In this document: piece by piece, positions 45,734-55,043 of the stretch
Layout: every line of letters begins with the position of its first letter
Position numbering within the stretch: the stretch's first letter is position 1
DNA from: Methylobacterium sp. Leaf99
Lineage (GTDB): Bacteria; Pseudomonadota; Alphaproteobacteria; Rhizobiales; Beijerinckiaceae
Reading direction: 5' to 3'
DNA: 64,000 nucleotides
Assembly: GCF_001422375.1 (NCBI RefSeq)
Contig: NZ_LMMU01000001.1
Location: 1,486,178 to 1,550,177 of the forward strand
Notes under the pieces: generated by a model
Databases searched by the model: none
What the model was told of the DNA's origin: nothing
The model's input: the letters and a program-made list of their open reading frames with translations, nothing else
Program-made: the position numbers and the translations under genes

Positions 45734-47056
45734 TCAGAAACTTTCCCGCAGCCAGCGCCCGACGCGCTGGATGTAGTTGTCCGTGCCGGTGCGGGCGAAG
45801 GCGCCGTGCCCGCGCGGCTCGAAGTGCTCCGCATGCGCCACCTGCGGGTAGACCAGCAGCCCCACCGCCGCCGAGAAGGCGGGTCCCTTGGCCGCCTCGG
45901 GCAGGCCGCGGATGCCCAGCGGCCGGCCGATGCGGACCTGGCCCTCCATCACCCGGCGGGCGACTTCCGGCAGGCCGACGAGCTGGCTCGCCCCGCCCGT
46001 GAGCACCACCCGGCGCCCGGCCTGGGCCGAGAAGCCGGCATTGCGCAGGCGGTCGCGCACCAGTTCGATGACCTCCTCGACGCGCGGGCGGATGATCCGC
46101 ACGAGCTGCGAGCGCGGCACGTGGGTGGGGGCGTCGCCCTCGTCCTCGCCGACCCCGTGGACGGCGATCATGTCGCGGTCGTCGGAGGCCGTGGCGATGG
46201 CCGAACCGTAGAGGGTCTTCAGGCGCTCGGCGGCCGCGACCCGGGTGGAGAGGCCGCGGGCGATGTCCATGGTGACGTGGTGGCCGCCCACCGCGATGGC
46301 GTCGACGTGGACGAGGTGGCCGCCGGAGAACACGCCGACGCTGGTGGTGCCGCCGCCCATGTCGACGACGCAGACGCCCATCTCGGCCTCGTCGTCGACC
46401 AGGGCCGACAGGCCCGCCGCGTAGGGGGTGGCGATCACCGCCTCGACGCCGAGGTGGCAATGCTCCACCGCCAACATCAGGTTGCGGGCGGCGGCCGCCT
46501 CGCCGGTGACCACGTGGAGGTCGACGCCGAGCGCGTCGCCCATCATGCCGGACGGATCGATGACCGCGCCCTGGCCGTCGATGGCGTAGCCCGTGGGCAG
46601 GGCGTGGAGCACGGCCCGGCCGGGGCTGACGCCGTGGGCGGAGGCCGTCTCCAGCACGCGCTCCACGTCCGTGCCCGTGACGGTGCCCGTGCGGGTGTTG
46701 ACCCGGGCCTCGAAATGCTGGGAGCCGATGCGGCCGCCCGACATGTTGACGATGACCGACTGGACCTCGACCTTGGCCATGCGCTCGGCGGCGTGGACCG
46801 CCTGGCGGATGGCGCCCTCGGCGGCCTCGAGGTCGACGATGGCGCCGCCCTTGAGCCCCTGCGAGCGCTGGTGGCCGATGCCGATGATGCGGGCGAAGTG
46901 GGTGCGTCCGCGTAAGGTGGAAAGGGCCTCGGCCGGCTGGAGCTCGGCGATGAGGCAGACGATCTTGCTCGTCCCGATGTCGAGCACCGAGAGGGTGGTG
47001 CTCCGGCGGGCGGAGAGCGGCTTGAGCCGCGGGGTGAGGCCATGCTGGTGGTGCAT
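45734..47056 (-). CDS. ftsA: cell division protein FtsA
   Basis: A 440-residue actin-like protein that anchors FtsZ to the membrane. VLDIGTSKIVCLIAEL is the phosphate-1 motif, VVDMGGGTTSVGVFSGG the phosphate-2 motif and VVLTGGASQLVGLPE the adenosine motif. The C terminus VGRWLRESF is the amphipathic membrane helix. ftsQ precedes and ftsZ follows (126 bp gap), the normal order. Confidence 0.96.
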   Translation of the reverse strand: MHHQHGLTPRLKPLSARRSTTLSVLDIGTSKIVCLIAELQPAEALSTLRGRTHFARIIGIGHQRSQGLKGGAIVDLEAAEGAIRQAVHAAERMAKVEVQSVIVNMSGGRIGSQHFEARVNTRTGTVTGTDVERVLETASAHGVSPGRAVLHALPTGYAIDGQGAVIDPSGMMGDALGVDLHVVTGEAAAARNLMLAVEHCHLGVEAVIATPYAAGLSALVDDEAEMGVCVVDMGGGTTSVGVFSGGHLVHVDAIAVGGHHVTMDIARGLSTRVAAAERLKTLYGSAIATASDDRDMIAVHGVGEDEGDAPTHVPRSQLVRIIRPRVEEVIELVRDRLRNAGFSAQAGRRVVLTGGASQLVGLPEVARRVMEGQVRIGRPLGIRGLPEAAKGPAFSAAVGLLVYPQVAHAEHFEPRGHGAFARTGTDNYIQRVGRWLRESF

Positions 47057-47125
47057 CGTGCTACCGGGCCGGGAACGGGGAGGAATTCGGCGGTGACGCG
47101 GGATGCGCCGGACGGATCGTGCGGC

Positions 47126-48079
47126 TCATGTCGCGGTTCCCTTGGCCTTCGGCTTCTTCTGTGATTCGGCGCGGGCGGCGGCGGCTTCCTCGGTGAGGCG
47201 CACCACCACCCGGTCGGGCATGCGCAGGTCCACCGCGATGATGTCCTTCTCGAGGATGCGGGCCTCGCGCTCGAGGCGCACCAGGCGGGCGAGGGCTTCC
47301 GCCGCCCCCGTCTCGGGCAGGCGGATGTCGACGCCGTCGAGCTTCAGCGTCCAGCGCCGGCCCGAGACGTAGGTCCCGGCCTTGACGCGCTCGGCGAGGG
47401 TGCCGGCGGCGTCGATGAGGGCGAGGTAGTCCTTGAGGCGCTCGTTGGCGCCCTCGCCCACCACGAGGGGGAGCGCGGCGTAGCGGTCGTCGCGCATCTC
47501 GTCGATCACCTTGCCGTCGGCGGCGATGACGGAGATGAGTCCGTTGCGCTGCCACAGGGCGGCGGGCTCGCGCTCGACCTGGGTGATGACGATCTCGTTC
47601 GGGTAGACCTTGCGCACGGAGGCGCTGGCGATGAGGGGCACCTGCATCAGCCGCTCGCGGACTTCGTTGACGTCGAGGAACACCACCGACGAGTGGCCGT
47701 CGATGCCGGCGGCCTGGAGCACTTCCCGCTCGTAGAGGCGGGCGATGCCCGAGATGGTGACGCGCTCGACGCCGAAGCCGGCCAGACGCGCGAGGATGTC
47801 GAAGGGGCGGCCGTTCTCGAGGACGAAGCGCTCGTAGCGGCCGCTGGCGACGAAGCCGGTCAGCGCCAGGGCGGCGAACGACACGGACATCGTCAGGGTG
47901 CCGAGGTGGCGCGGGATGCGCCGCTCGATGGGCAGGGCGAGGCGCGAGCGGCGGCCCGGACCCAGGCGCCGCAGGCGTGCGGTCACGGCGTCGCGCAGGG
48001 CGCGGGCCGGGGCGAAGCCTGCGCCGCCGGTATGACCCGGAGCGCTCAGCGGCCCAACGTTGCGTCCTCCACCATCCAT
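47126..48079 (-). CDS. ftsQ: cell division protein FtsQ
   Basis: A 317-residue bitopic divisome protein. A basic N-terminal cytoplasmic part, one membrane helix at about 58-78 (LTMSVSFAALALTGFVASG), then the POTRA domain FGVERVTISGIARLYEREVL and the FtsQ beta domain. The Lys-rich tail is unusual but harmless. Its start overlaps the ddl stop by 34 bp, so translation is probably coupled. Confidence 0.92.
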   Translation of the reverse strand: MDGGGRNVGPLSAPGHTGGAGFAPARALRDAVTARLRRLGPGRRSRLALPIERRIPRHLGTLTMSVSFAALALTGFVASGRYERFVLENGRPFDILARLAGFGVERVTISGIARLYEREVLQAAGIDGHSSVVFLDVNEVRERLMQVPLIASASVRKVYPNEIVITQVEREPAALWQRNGLISVIAADGKVIDEMRDDRYAALPLVVGEGANERLKDYLALIDAAGTLAERVKAGTYVSGRRWTLKLDGVDIRLPETGAAEALARLVRLEREARILEKDIIAVDLRMPDRVVVRLTEEAAAARAESQKKPKAKGTAT

Positions 48080-48969
48080 TGGACGAGCTCACCGAAACTA
48101 TAGCCAGCGTGGGCTGCGATCTCCGGCACAAGGCTCGTCTTCGTCATGCCGGGTTGCGTGTTGACCTCCAGGACGACGAGGGCACCGGTTCCACCCGGTG
48201 TGTCGTCGAGGCGGAGGTCCGCACGGCTGATGCCCCGGCACCCGAGTGCTTGATGCGCCGTTAACGACAACTCTTGGACACGCTGGTAAAGATTTGGTTT
48301 AATTTCTGCCGGGAGGACGTGGATCGACCCCCCCTCGGCGTACTTCGCGTCGTAGTCGTACCAGTCCCCCGACGCGGTCCTGATCTCGATGACGCCGAGG
48401 GCCCTGTCGCCCATGACGGCGCAGGTCAGCTCGCGCCCGGCGACGTAGGTTTCGATAAGGATTTCATCGCCATAGCCCCAATCCGCCCGGCCGACCTCCC
48501 GGGGCGGCGGCGCGCCCGCGTCGCGCACGATGATGACCCCCATGGAGGAGCCTTCGGCCACGGGCTTGAGCACGTAGGGCGGCGTCAGGACATGCGCGCT
48601 CGCGGCCTCGTGACGGTTAACGACGCGGCCCTCGGGGACGCTCACGCCGGCCGCCCGCATGATCGTTTTGGCACGTTCCTTGTGCATGGCCAGCGCCGAG
48701 GCGAGCACGCCCGAGTGGGTGTAGGGGATGCGCAGGAGCTCCAGCAGGCCCTGGACCGTGCCGTCCTCGCCCGCCGGCCCATGCAGGGCGTTGAAGGCGA
48801 CGTCGGGCTTCAGGTCGGTGAGGACCGTGGCGATGTCCGGCCCGACATCGACGCGGGTGACGCGAAACCCCCGGCCTTCGAGGGCCTCGGCGCAGGCGTT
48901 GCCGGAATTGAGCGAGACCGGACGCTCGGAGGACCACCCGCCCATGAGGACGGCGACGTGCTGGGACAT
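48046..48969 (-). CDS. ddl: D-alanine--D-alanine ligase
   Basis: Makes the D-Ala-D-Ala dipeptide for the peptidoglycan stem. The 307-residue ATP-grasp enzyme has VAVLMGGWSSERPVSLNSG, FNALHGPAGEDGTVQG, the triad region PYVLKPVAEGSSMGV and the end part LEVNTQPGMTKTSLVPE. It is the DdlB-type gene of the division cluster. hicB lies 24 bp upstream. Confidence 0.96.
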   Translation of the reverse strand: MSQHVAVLMGGWSSERPVSLNSGNACAEALEGRGFRVTRVDVGPDIATVLTDLKPDVAFNALHGPAGEDGTVQGLLELLRIPYTHSGVLASALAMHKERAKTIMRAAGVSVPEGRVVNRHEAASAHVLTPPYVLKPVAEGSSMGVIIVRDAGAPPPREVGRADWGYGDEILIETYVAGRELTCAVMGDRALGVIEIRTASGDWYDYDAKYAEGGSIHVLPAEIKPNLYQRVQELSLTAHQALGCRGISRADLRLDDTPGGTGALVVLEVNTQPGMTKTSLVPEIAAHAGYSFGELVQWMVEDATLGR

Positions 48970-48993
48970 GATGTTTTCCTCCGATGGCCGCGC

Positions 48994-49203
48994 TCAGGCG
49001 TCCACGTACTCGGCCAGGGATGTCGGCTGCGGGACGGGCTCGCCGTCTTCCTGCAGGCCATCGATATGGAAACGGATCGCGGTGCGAATTTCCTGCTCGA
49101 CCGCCGCGACCGTTGCGCCCGTTGCGATGCAGCCCGGAAGATCGGGGACATAGGCGGAAAAATTTCCGCCCGCTTTTTCGATGACGACAGCGTAGCGCAT
49201 CAT
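48994..49203 (-). CDS. hicB: HicB family antitoxin
   Basis: A 69-residue HicB-type antitoxin: YAVVIEKAGGNFSAYVPDLP, GCIATGATVAAVEQEIRTAI and a short tail, i.e. the partial RNase H fold without a C-terminal DNA-binding part. It neutralises HicA, encoded immediately upstream. Two ATG codons in tandem (49203, 49200) overlap the hicA stop. The lack of a DNA-binding domain suggests weak or no autoregulation by HicB alone. Confidence 0.88.
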   Translation of the reverse strand: MMRYAVVIEKAGGNFSAYVPDLPGCIATGATVAAVEQEIRTAIRFHIDGLQEDGEPVPQPTSLAEYVDA

Positions 49204-49397
49204 GCGTCCCTTTCCTTGAGGCCGGCCTGTTTCAGGATGCTTGCCCGCGTTCCCGGAGCGATCTCGTCCGACATCGCGCCCGCGACGGTCACGCGGCCAC
49301 GCTTTGTGAGGTGCTTGTACTGGCGGTGGCTTCCCCGCGTCGTGACCAGAAACCAACCATCGGCCTCGATCCATCGGATGATCTCACGCACTTTCAT
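49200..49397 (-). CDS. hicA: HicA family mRNA interferase toxin
   Basis: A 65-residue HicA toxin with the double-stranded-RNA-binding-like fold: VREIIRWIEADGWFLVTTRG, then SHRQYKHLTKRGRVTVAG with the catalytic His in G-S-H. It cleaves mRNA when free of HicB. hicA precedes hicB with overlapping stop and start. The pair sits inside the division cluster between ddl and murB. Confidence 0.9.
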   Translation of the reverse strand: MKVREIIRWIEADGWFLVTTRGSHRQYKHLTKRGRVTVAGAMSDEIAPGTRASILKQAGLKERDA

Positions 49398-49450
49398 GAT
49401 GGACCATCCGTCGATTCCGATCGCACGCGTGCCCGTTGCCCTTCGGGGGC

Positions 49451-49639
49451 TTACAATCCAGCGTAATCGGCCTCATCGACCGGGTCGCCCCATTCGGTGA
49501 AGGTGACGAACGGGTCCTCAACCGCCGGCAGGCCCGACGGATCGCAGCCTGGAGCGACCGCCGGCTCCGCAGCGACCGGCCGCGAAGATCCAGCCGCATC
49601 GCCGTCCAAATCGGGCCGTTCGCGTCCCGCCTCGCTCAC
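49451..49639 (-). CDS. small hypothetical protein coupled to murB
   Basis: A 62-residue acidic protein. Its start overlaps the murB stop by 4 bp (ATGA), a sign of real coupling. The N-terminal half is low complexity (Ala/Pro/Asp); the C-terminal [19 protein letters not shown] recalls the toxin-binding tails of small antitoxins, which often carry F-x-E-W and an acidic end. It may belong with hicAB 54 bp downstream or be an independent remnant. Not assigned to a family. Confidence 0.55.
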   Translation of the reverse strand: MSEAGRERPDLDGDAAGSSRPVAAEPAVAPGCDPSGLPAVEDPFVTFTEWGDPVDEADYAGL

Positions 49640-50574
49640 GCCACAGCCTCCAAGACGCCAAGGCCGATGCGCTTGATCTCCCAGTGCAGGTCGACGCCGC
49701 TGGTCTCGCGCACGCGCCGGCGCACCTCTTCGCCGAGCCCCTCGATGTCGGCCGCCGTGGCGCCGTCGCGGTTGATCAGGAAGTTGCAGTGCATCTCCGA
49801 GACCTGGGCGCCGCCGACCCGCAGGCCCCGGCAGCCGGCGGCATCGACGAGCTGCCAGGCCTTGCCCCCGGGCGGGTTCTTGAAGGTCGAGCCGCCCGTG
49901 CGCTCGCGGATGGGCTGAGCCGCCTCGCGGGCCGCCGTGACCCGGTCCATCTCAGCCTCGATGGCATCGCGGTTCCCCGGCCGGCCCCGGAACAGGGCAT
50001 GGGTGAAGATGACGTCGTCGGGGGCCCCGCTGTGGCGGTAGGCGAAGCCCATCTCGGCATGGGTGAACGTCCGCCGGCCGCCCGTCCGGTCGACGCCCTC
50101 GGCCGCGATCAGCACGTCCGTGGTCTCGCCGCCATGGGCCCCGGCATTCATGCGGAGCGCTCCCCCGATGGAGCCGGGGATGCCGCGGAAGAACGCGAGC
50201 CCGTCGAGCCCGGCCTCCGCCGCCGCCTTGGCGAGGCGCATGTCGGGCACGGCCGTGCCGACGCGGAGATGCTCGCCGTCGATCGCCACCGACCCGAAGG
50301 CCTTGCCGCCGAGGCGCACCACCACGCCCGGCACGCCGCCGTCGCGCACGATGAGGTTCGAGCCGAGCCCGATCACCGTGACGGGGGTTTCGGGGTCGAG
50401 GCCGGCCAGCAGGGCGGCGAGGTCCTCCGCGTCGGCCGGGGTGAACAGCACCTGCGCCGGACCGCCGACGCGGAACCACGTCAGGTCGGACAGGGGCTGG
50501 TTGGCGATGAGGCGCCCGCGCAGGCCGGGCGCGGCCGCGCGGATGGCGGGGGTGAGATCGGGAAAGGCGGTCAT
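49636..50574 (-). CDS. murB: UDP-N-acetylmuramate dehydrogenase
   Basis: MurB reduces UDP-GlcNAc-enolpyruvate to UDP-MurNAc. The 312-residue FAD enzyme has [59 protein letters not shown], and [20 protein letters not shown] with the catalytic serine. It matches the type I form. Its start overlaps the DUF559 stop (ATGA). Confidence 0.96.
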   Translation of the reverse strand: MTAFPDLTPAIRAAAPGLRGRLIANQPLSDLTWFRVGGPAQVLFTPADAEDLAALLAGLDPETPVTVIGLGSNLIVRDGGVPGVVVRLGGKAFGSVAIDGEHLRVGTAVPDMRLAKAAAEAGLDGLAFFRGIPGSIGGALRMNAGAHGGETTDVLIAAEGVDRTGGRRTFTHAEMGFAYRHSGAPDDVIFTHALFRGRPGNRDAIEAEMDRVTAAREAAQPIRERTGGSTFKNPPGGKAWQLVDAAGCRGLRVGGAQVSEMHCNFLINRDGATAADIEGLGEEVRRRVRETSGVDLHWEIKRIGLGVLEAVA

Positions 50575-51110
50575 GCGCGTTCTCCTCCTCGCCCCGCTTG
50601 CGGGGAGAGGGCTTTGTCGACCTTGTCGTCGGCAAAGCGAGGCGGCAGCCGAGGGTGAGGGGGCGATTCCGGAGGAGTCTCACTCGGAAGCCCCCCCTCA
50701 CCTTCGCCCTTCGGGCTCACGCCGAACCCGACAAGGGGTTCGGCGTCCTCTCCCCGCAGGCGGGGAGAGGGGGGGAGAGCAACGAGGATCGTCGCGACGA
50801 TCGAATCGGTCTGTTGCATGATATCGGAATTCCAGAAGCGAAGGATGCGATAGCCTCGCTCGGCGAGCCACGAGTCCCTGACGTGATCGCGAGCGTTCTC
50901 CGCATGCTGGCTGCCATCCGCTTCGATGACGAGCCTCGCTTCACGGCAGACAAAATCCACGATGTAGGGACCAATCTGTTCCTGACGGACAAACTTGAAC
51001 CCGGCGAGGCGTCTGTCCCTCAAACGCGACCAGAGGCGCCTCTCGGCATCCGTTTCCTCACGGCGCAGGTGCCGACGAAAGCGTGTCCGAGACGGGGACG
51101 ATCCACGCAT
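50571..51110 (-). CDS. DUF559 domain protein (endonuclease-like) extended by a repeat element
   Basis: A 179-residue protein. The first 110 residues are a DUF559 domain, related to Vsr-type nucleases: [19 protein letters not shown], then [20 protein letters not shown] and [16 protein letters not shown]. The acidic residues of the nuclease core (D, E, D) are present. The last 60 residues are low-complexity translation of the palindromic element at 50589-50770, ending [15 protein letters not shown] 51110 avoids overlap with murC; a GTG at 51131 is possible. Function in this cluster is unclear; DUF559 genes are scattered in Hyphomicrobiales. Confidence 0.82.
   Translation of the reverse strand: MRGSSPSRTRFRRHLRREETDAERRLWSRLRDRRLAGFKFVRQEQIGPYIVDFVCREARLVIEADGSQHAENARDHVRDSWLAERGYRILRFWNSDIMQQTDSIVATILVALPPSPRLRGEDAEPLVGFGVSPKGEGEGGLPSETPPESPPHPRLPPRFADDKVDKALSPQAGRGGERA
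50589..50770. repeat. composite palindromic repeat element
   Basis: Several hairpins lie side by side: CTCGCCCCGC/GCGGGGAGAG near 50589-50609, GGTGAGGGGG against CCCCCTCACC around 50664-50703, GCCGAACC/GGTTCGGC (50721-50744), and CCTCTCCCCGC/GCGGGGAGAGG (50747-50770). The two outer palindromes are near-copies of each other, as in intergenic palindromic units of this order. It forms the 3' part of the DUF559 gene and ends just before the murB start. Confidence 0.8.
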
Positions 51111-51117
51111 CCACGTC

Positions 51118-52533
51118 TCACCCCGCCACACCCCCGAGCGCCGCCAGCTCGCCCGGCAGGGCGTAGGCCCACTGGGTGATGTTGCCGGCGCCGAGGCACA
51201 CCACGTAGTCGCCGGCCTTGGCGCGGCCGGCGACGATGCCGGCGAGATCCTCCGAGCGGTCCAGGGCGATGGCGTCGCGGTGGCCGCGGGATTTGAGGCC
51301 CGAGACCAGGCCGTCGCGGTCCATGCCCTCGATGGGGGCCTCGCCGGCCGCGTAGACCGGGGCGACGATGACCGTGTCGGCGTCGTTGAAGCAGGTGCAG
51401 AAATCGTCGAACAGCGAGGCGAGGCGGGTGTAGCGGTGCGGCTGCACGATGGCGACGACGTTGCCGTCCGTGGAGGCGCGGGCGGCCTTCAGCACCGCCT
51501 TGATCTCCACGGGATGGTGTCCGTAATCGTCGAAGATCAGGGCGCCGTTCCACTCGCCGGTCTTGGTGAAGCGGCGCTTGACCCCGCCGAAGCCGGCGAG
51601 CGCCTTGCGGATCGCCTCCGGCTCGACGCCGAGCTCATGGGCCACCGCCAGCGCCGCCGTGGCGTTCAGGGCGTTGTGCTTGCCCGGCATCGGCAGGATG
51701 AGGTCTTCCATCTCGAGGCGGAAGCCCGGGCGCCGGTCGCGGATCATCACGCGGAACCGGCTCTGGCCGCCGCGCAGGTCGATGTCGATGAGGCGGACGT
51801 CGGCCTGCGGGTTCTCGCCGTAGGTGATGATGCGGCGGTCCTCGATGTGGCCGACGAGGTCCTGCACCACGGGGTGGTCGATGCACATCACGGCGAAGCC
51901 GTAGAACGGGATGTTGTCGATGAAGCGCCGGAACGCGTCCTTGACCGCGTCGAACGAGCCGAAATGGTCGAGGTGCTCGGGGTCGATGTTGGTGACGATG
52001 GCGACATCGGCGGGCAGCTTGAGGAAGGTGCCGTCGGATTCGTCGGCCTCCACCACCATCCACTCGCCCTCGCCCATGCGGGCGTTGGTGCCGTAGGCGT
52101 TGATGATGCCGCCGTTGATGACCGTGGGGTCCATGTTGCCGGCGTCGAGCAGGGTGGCGACGAGGGAGGTGGTCGTGGTCTTGCCGTGGGTGCCCGCGAT
52201 GGCGACGCAGGACTTGAAGCGCATGAGCTCGGCCAGCATCTCGGCCCGGCGCACCACGGGCAGGCGGCGCTCGCGGGCGGCGACGAGCTCGGGGTTGTCG
52301 CGCTGGATCGCCGTCGAGACCACGACGAGGGCGGCGTCCTCCACGTTTCCGGCGGAATGGCCGACGAAGGTGCGGATGCCCTTCTCGGACAGCCGCCGCA
52401 CGTTGGCGTTGTCGGAGGCGTCGGAGCCCTGGACGGTGTAGCCGAGGTTCATCATCACCTCGGCGATGCCGGACATGCCGATGCCGCCGATGCCGATGAA
52501 GTGGATGGGTCCGAGCTTGTCGGGCAGCTTCAT
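51118..52533 (-). CDS. murC: UDP-N-acetylmuramate--L-alanine ligase
   Basis: Adds L-Ala to UDP-MurNAc. The 471-residue Mur ligase has [20 protein letters not shown], the ATP loop [16 protein letters not shown], the carbamyl region [12 protein letters not shown] and [10 protein letters not shown], then [15 protein letters not shown] in the C-terminal domain. All positions are normal. murG precedes by 48 bp. Confidence 0.97.
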   Translation of the reverse strand: MKLPDKLGPIHFIGIGGIGMSGIAEVMMNLGYTVQGSDASDNANVRRLSEKGIRTFVGHSAGNVEDAALVVVSTAIQRDNPELVAARERRLPVVRRAEMLAELMRFKSCVAIAGTHGKTTTTSLVATLLDAGNMDPTVINGGIINAYGTNARMGEGEWMVVEADESDGTFLKLPADVAIVTNIDPEHLDHFGSFDAVKDAFRRFIDNIPFYGFAVMCIDHPVVQDLVGHIEDRRIITYGENPQADVRLIDIDLRGGQSRFRVMIRDRRPGFRLEMEDLILPMPGKHNALNATAALAVAHELGVEPEAIRKALAGFGGVKRRFTKTGEWNGALIFDDYGHHPVEIKAVLKAARASTDGNVVAIVQPHRYTRLASLFDDFCTCFNDADTVIVAPVYAAGEAPIEGMDRDGLVSGLKSRGHRDAIALDRSEDLAGIVAGRAKAGDYVVCLGAGNITQWAYALPGELAALGGVAG

Positions 52534-52581
52534 GGGATGAACCAGTCCAGGGCGGGGCGCCGGGCGCCCGTCGGGTAAGAA

Positions 52582-53691
52582 TCAGGTGCGGGCGGCCGTG
52601 GCGACGACGATGTCGGCGAGGCGTTCGGCGGCGTCGTGAAGGCCCGCGCTTTTGGCCGCTGCCGCCGCCGCGGTCAATTTTTCAGGGTTGGTGAAGCGGT
52701 CCACGAGTTCGGCCGCGAGGCGGTCGGGCGTGAACGCGCTCTGGGGAATCGCCAGGGCCGCGCCGAGGGTGGCCAGGGTCGCGGCGTTGGCGGCCTGGTC
52801 CTGATCGATGGCGCCGGGGAGCGGCACGAGGATCGACGGCCGGCCGAGGGCGGCGAGTTCCGAGACCGTCGAGGCGCCGGAGCGGCCGATGACGAGGTGG
52901 GCGGCGGCCATGCGGGCCGGCAGGTCCTTGAAGAACGGCGCCGCCTCGATCCCGCCGAGGCCGAGGCCGAGATAGAGGTTCTGCACCGCCGTCAGGTCCT
53001 CCGCCCGCACCTGCTGCACGAGGTGGAGGCGGGCGCGCAGGTCCGCCGGCAGGGCTTCGATGGCTTTGGGCACCACCTCGCCCATTACCCGCGCGCCCTG
53101 GCTGCCGCCGAAGACGAGGAGGTGGAGGGGGGCGCCGGGCTCCACGGAGGGATAGGCCGTGGCGGCGGCCGCGATCACCGCCGGGCGCAGGGGATTGCCC
53201 GTGTGGGTGCGCGGCGCCAGGGCCTTCACGGGCACGCCGCGCACCTCCCTGAAACCGGTGGCGATGGCCCGGGCGCCCCGCGCCAGGAACGCGTTGGCCC
53301 GGCCCATGACGGCGTTCTGCTCGTGCAGGACCGTGGGCACCCGCAGGATCTGCCCGGCGAGCATGGGCGGCACGGTGGGATAGCCGCCGAATCCGACGAT
53401 GGCGGCGGGGTCGATGCGCCTGATATGCCGGGCGGCGACGCCGAAGCCGCGTCCCAGGGTGAGGAGCGCGAGGCCGCGCTTCACCGGGGAGCGGCCCGAG
53501 GGCGTGGCCGACGCGATGGTGACGATCTCGGAGGCCGGAAACCCCGTGGCGATGGAATCGACCCGCGCGTCGGTGGCGAGCACCACCCGCAGCCCGCGCG
53601 CGCGCAGGACGTGGGCGAGGCTCTCGGCCGGGAACAGGTGGCCCCCCGTGCCCCCGGCACAGAGCAGGATGGTAGCGGTGGCGACGGTCAA
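52582..53691 (-). CDS. murG: UDP-GlcNAc--lipid I N-acetylglucosaminyltransferase MurG
   Basis: MurG makes lipid II at the inner membrane. The 369-residue product begins TVATATILLCAGGTGGHLFP with the GGTGGH loop; VGFGGYPTVPPMLAGQI, VLHEQNAVMGRANAFLA and FGGSQGARVMGEVVP follow. The TTG at 53691 is taken as start: GGAG lies about 9 bp upstream and it fits the family. The frame can be opened to GTG 53736, but that adds residues from a duplicated copy of the ftsW-murG junction. Confidence 0.95.
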   Translation of the reverse strand: MTVATATILLCAGGTGGHLFPAESLAHVLRARGLRVVLATDARVDSIATGFPASEIVTIASATPSGRSPVKRGLALLTLGRGFGVAARHIRRIDPAAIVGFGGYPTVPPMLAGQILRVPTVLHEQNAVMGRANAFLARGARAIATGFREVRGVPVKALAPRTHTGNPLRPAVIAAAATAYPSVEPGAPLHLLVFGGSQGARVMGEVVPKAIEALPADLRARLHLVQQVRAEDLTAVQNLYLGLGLGGIEAAPFFKDLPARMAAAHLVIGRSGASTVSELAALGRPSILVPLPGAIDQDQAANAATLATLGAALAIPQSAFTPDRLAAELVDRFTNPEKLTAAAAAAKSAGLHDAAERLADIVVATAART

Positions 53692-53796
53692 CGCATCACT
53701 CCAGCGACGGTCGCCGGGGCGGGGCCCGCGGCACACAAGAGGATGGTAGCGGTGGCAACGGTCAACGCATCACTCCGGCGACGGTCGCCGGGGCGG
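53656..53796. repeat. 74-bp-period duplication of the ftsW-murG junction
   Basis: Bases 53656-53722 and 53730-53796 are near-identical; the inner 57 bp differ at two positions. Each copy holds the last FtsW codons (ATVAGVMR and stop) and the first MurG codons (TVATATILLC). The copy nearer ftsW ends in its own VMR-stop and acts only as spacer. Confidence 0.92.
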
Positions 53797-54928
53797 TGCC
53801 CGGCGGCTTCTGGCTCAGGGTGGTGGTGCGCGGGCGCTTGCGGGTCAAGGCGACGAGGAAACCCATGCCCAGCGCCAGCGACAGCATCGACGAGCCGCCG
53901 TAGGAGACGAACGGCAGGGTCATGCCCTTGGCCGGCATGAGCTGGACGTTCACCGCCATGTTGATGCAGGCCTGCAGCCCGAACAGGGTGACGAGCCCGG
54001 TGATGGCCAACCGCGAAAAGGTGTCGTCCGTGCGCCGCGCGAGCTTCAGGCCGCGCATGACGAGGTAGGCGAACAGGGACACGAGGCCGAGGCAGACGAG
54101 GACGCCGAATTCCTCGCCGATCACCGAGAACAGGAAGTCCGTGTGCGCGTCGGGCAGGTGGCGCTTGGCCAGGCCCTCGCCCGGTCCGACGCCGAGCCAG
54201 CCGCCGGAATTGAACGATTCGTGGGCCCAGAAGCCCTGGAAGTTGTCGCCGGACTCGGTGTTCATGAACCGGTCGATGCGCTCGCGCACGTGGTACAGGA
54301 AGCGGTAGGCGACGCCGACGCCGAGCAGGCCGGCGATCCCGAGGCCGGCGACCCAGAACCAGTGCAGGCCGGCCACGAAGAACAGCGAACACCACACGAT
54401 GGTGATGAGCATGGTCTGGCCGAAATCCGGCTGGAGCACGAGGGGCACGATGGTGATGGGCAGGAGCAGGATCGCCAGGAGGCCGCCCGGCATGTCGCGG
54501 CGCTGGGCCCCCTCCGAGAATGCCCAGGCGGCCACCACCACGAAGGCGGGCTTGACGAATTCCGAGGGCTGCAGGCCGAAGGGGCCGAACTGGATCCAGC
54601 GATGCGCGCCCTTGATCTCCGGCCCGAACTTGCCGGCCAGCACGCACAGGACGACGCCCATCAGCCACGTCGCCAGGGCCACGCGCCGGATGTGGCGCAG
54701 GGACAGGAACGACACGCCGACGATGATGAGCAGGGTGGGGGCGAGGTAGAGCGCCTGCCGGTTGAGGAAGTGGAAGGTCGGCAGGCCGATCTTCTCCGCC
54801 ACCGGCGGGCCGCCGCCCATGAGGAAGACGAGGCCCGCCACCATGAGGGCGCCGAGGCCCGCGAGCAGGCCGCGATCGACGGTCCACCACCAATCGGTGA
54901 GAGGCGTGCGTTCCGCGCGGGACATCAT
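53762..54928 (-). CDS. ftsW: lipid II polymerase FtsW
   Basis: A 388-residue SEDS-family protein that polymerises peptidoglycan at the septum with a partner transpeptidase. About ten membrane segments are visible. Family blocks are LQPDFGQTMLITIVWCSLFF, LPDAHTDFLFSVIGEEFGVL and LPFVSYGGSSMLSLALGMGF. Two ATG codons (54928, 54925) are possible starts. It is the upstream end of the cluster visible here; murD would be expected earlier but is not in the window. Confidence 0.95.
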   Translation of the reverse strand: MMSRAERTPLTDWWWTVDRGLLAGLGALMVAGLVFLMGGGPPVAEKIGLPTFHFLNRQALYLAPTLLIIVGVSFLSLRHIRRVALATWLMGVVLCVLAGKFGPEIKGAHRWIQFGPFGLQPSEFVKPAFVVVAAWAFSEGAQRRDMPGGLLAILLLPITIVPLVLQPDFGQTMLITIVWCSLFFVAGLHWFWVAGLGIAGLLGVGVAYRFLYHVRERIDRFMNTESGDNFQGFWAHESFNSGGWLGVGPGEGLAKRHLPDAHTDFLFSVIGEEFGVLVCLGLVSLFAYLVMRGLKLARRTDDTFSRLAITGLVTLFGLQACINMAVNVQLMPAKGMTLPFVSYGGSSMLSLALGMGFLVALTRKRPRTTTLSQKPPGTAPATVAGVMR

Positions 54929-55043
54929 GGTGAGCGCTCTCCGTGGGGGCCGGGGCGCTCGCCGGAGCAGCCGCAGGCCGCCGGCAGCCTAAGAGCCGGC
55001 ACGGCGCGATCCTGTGCCGGAATGGTAAACCAATCCTTTGCGA

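Noticed and set aside
43760..46915. Plus-strand ORF of 1051 codons antisense to ftsZ and ftsA
   Set aside because: Spans two well-conserved genes; composition is a codon mirror.
50589..50770. CRISPR array
   Set aside because: The repeats are palindromic, unequal and lack regular spacers; no cas genes are near.
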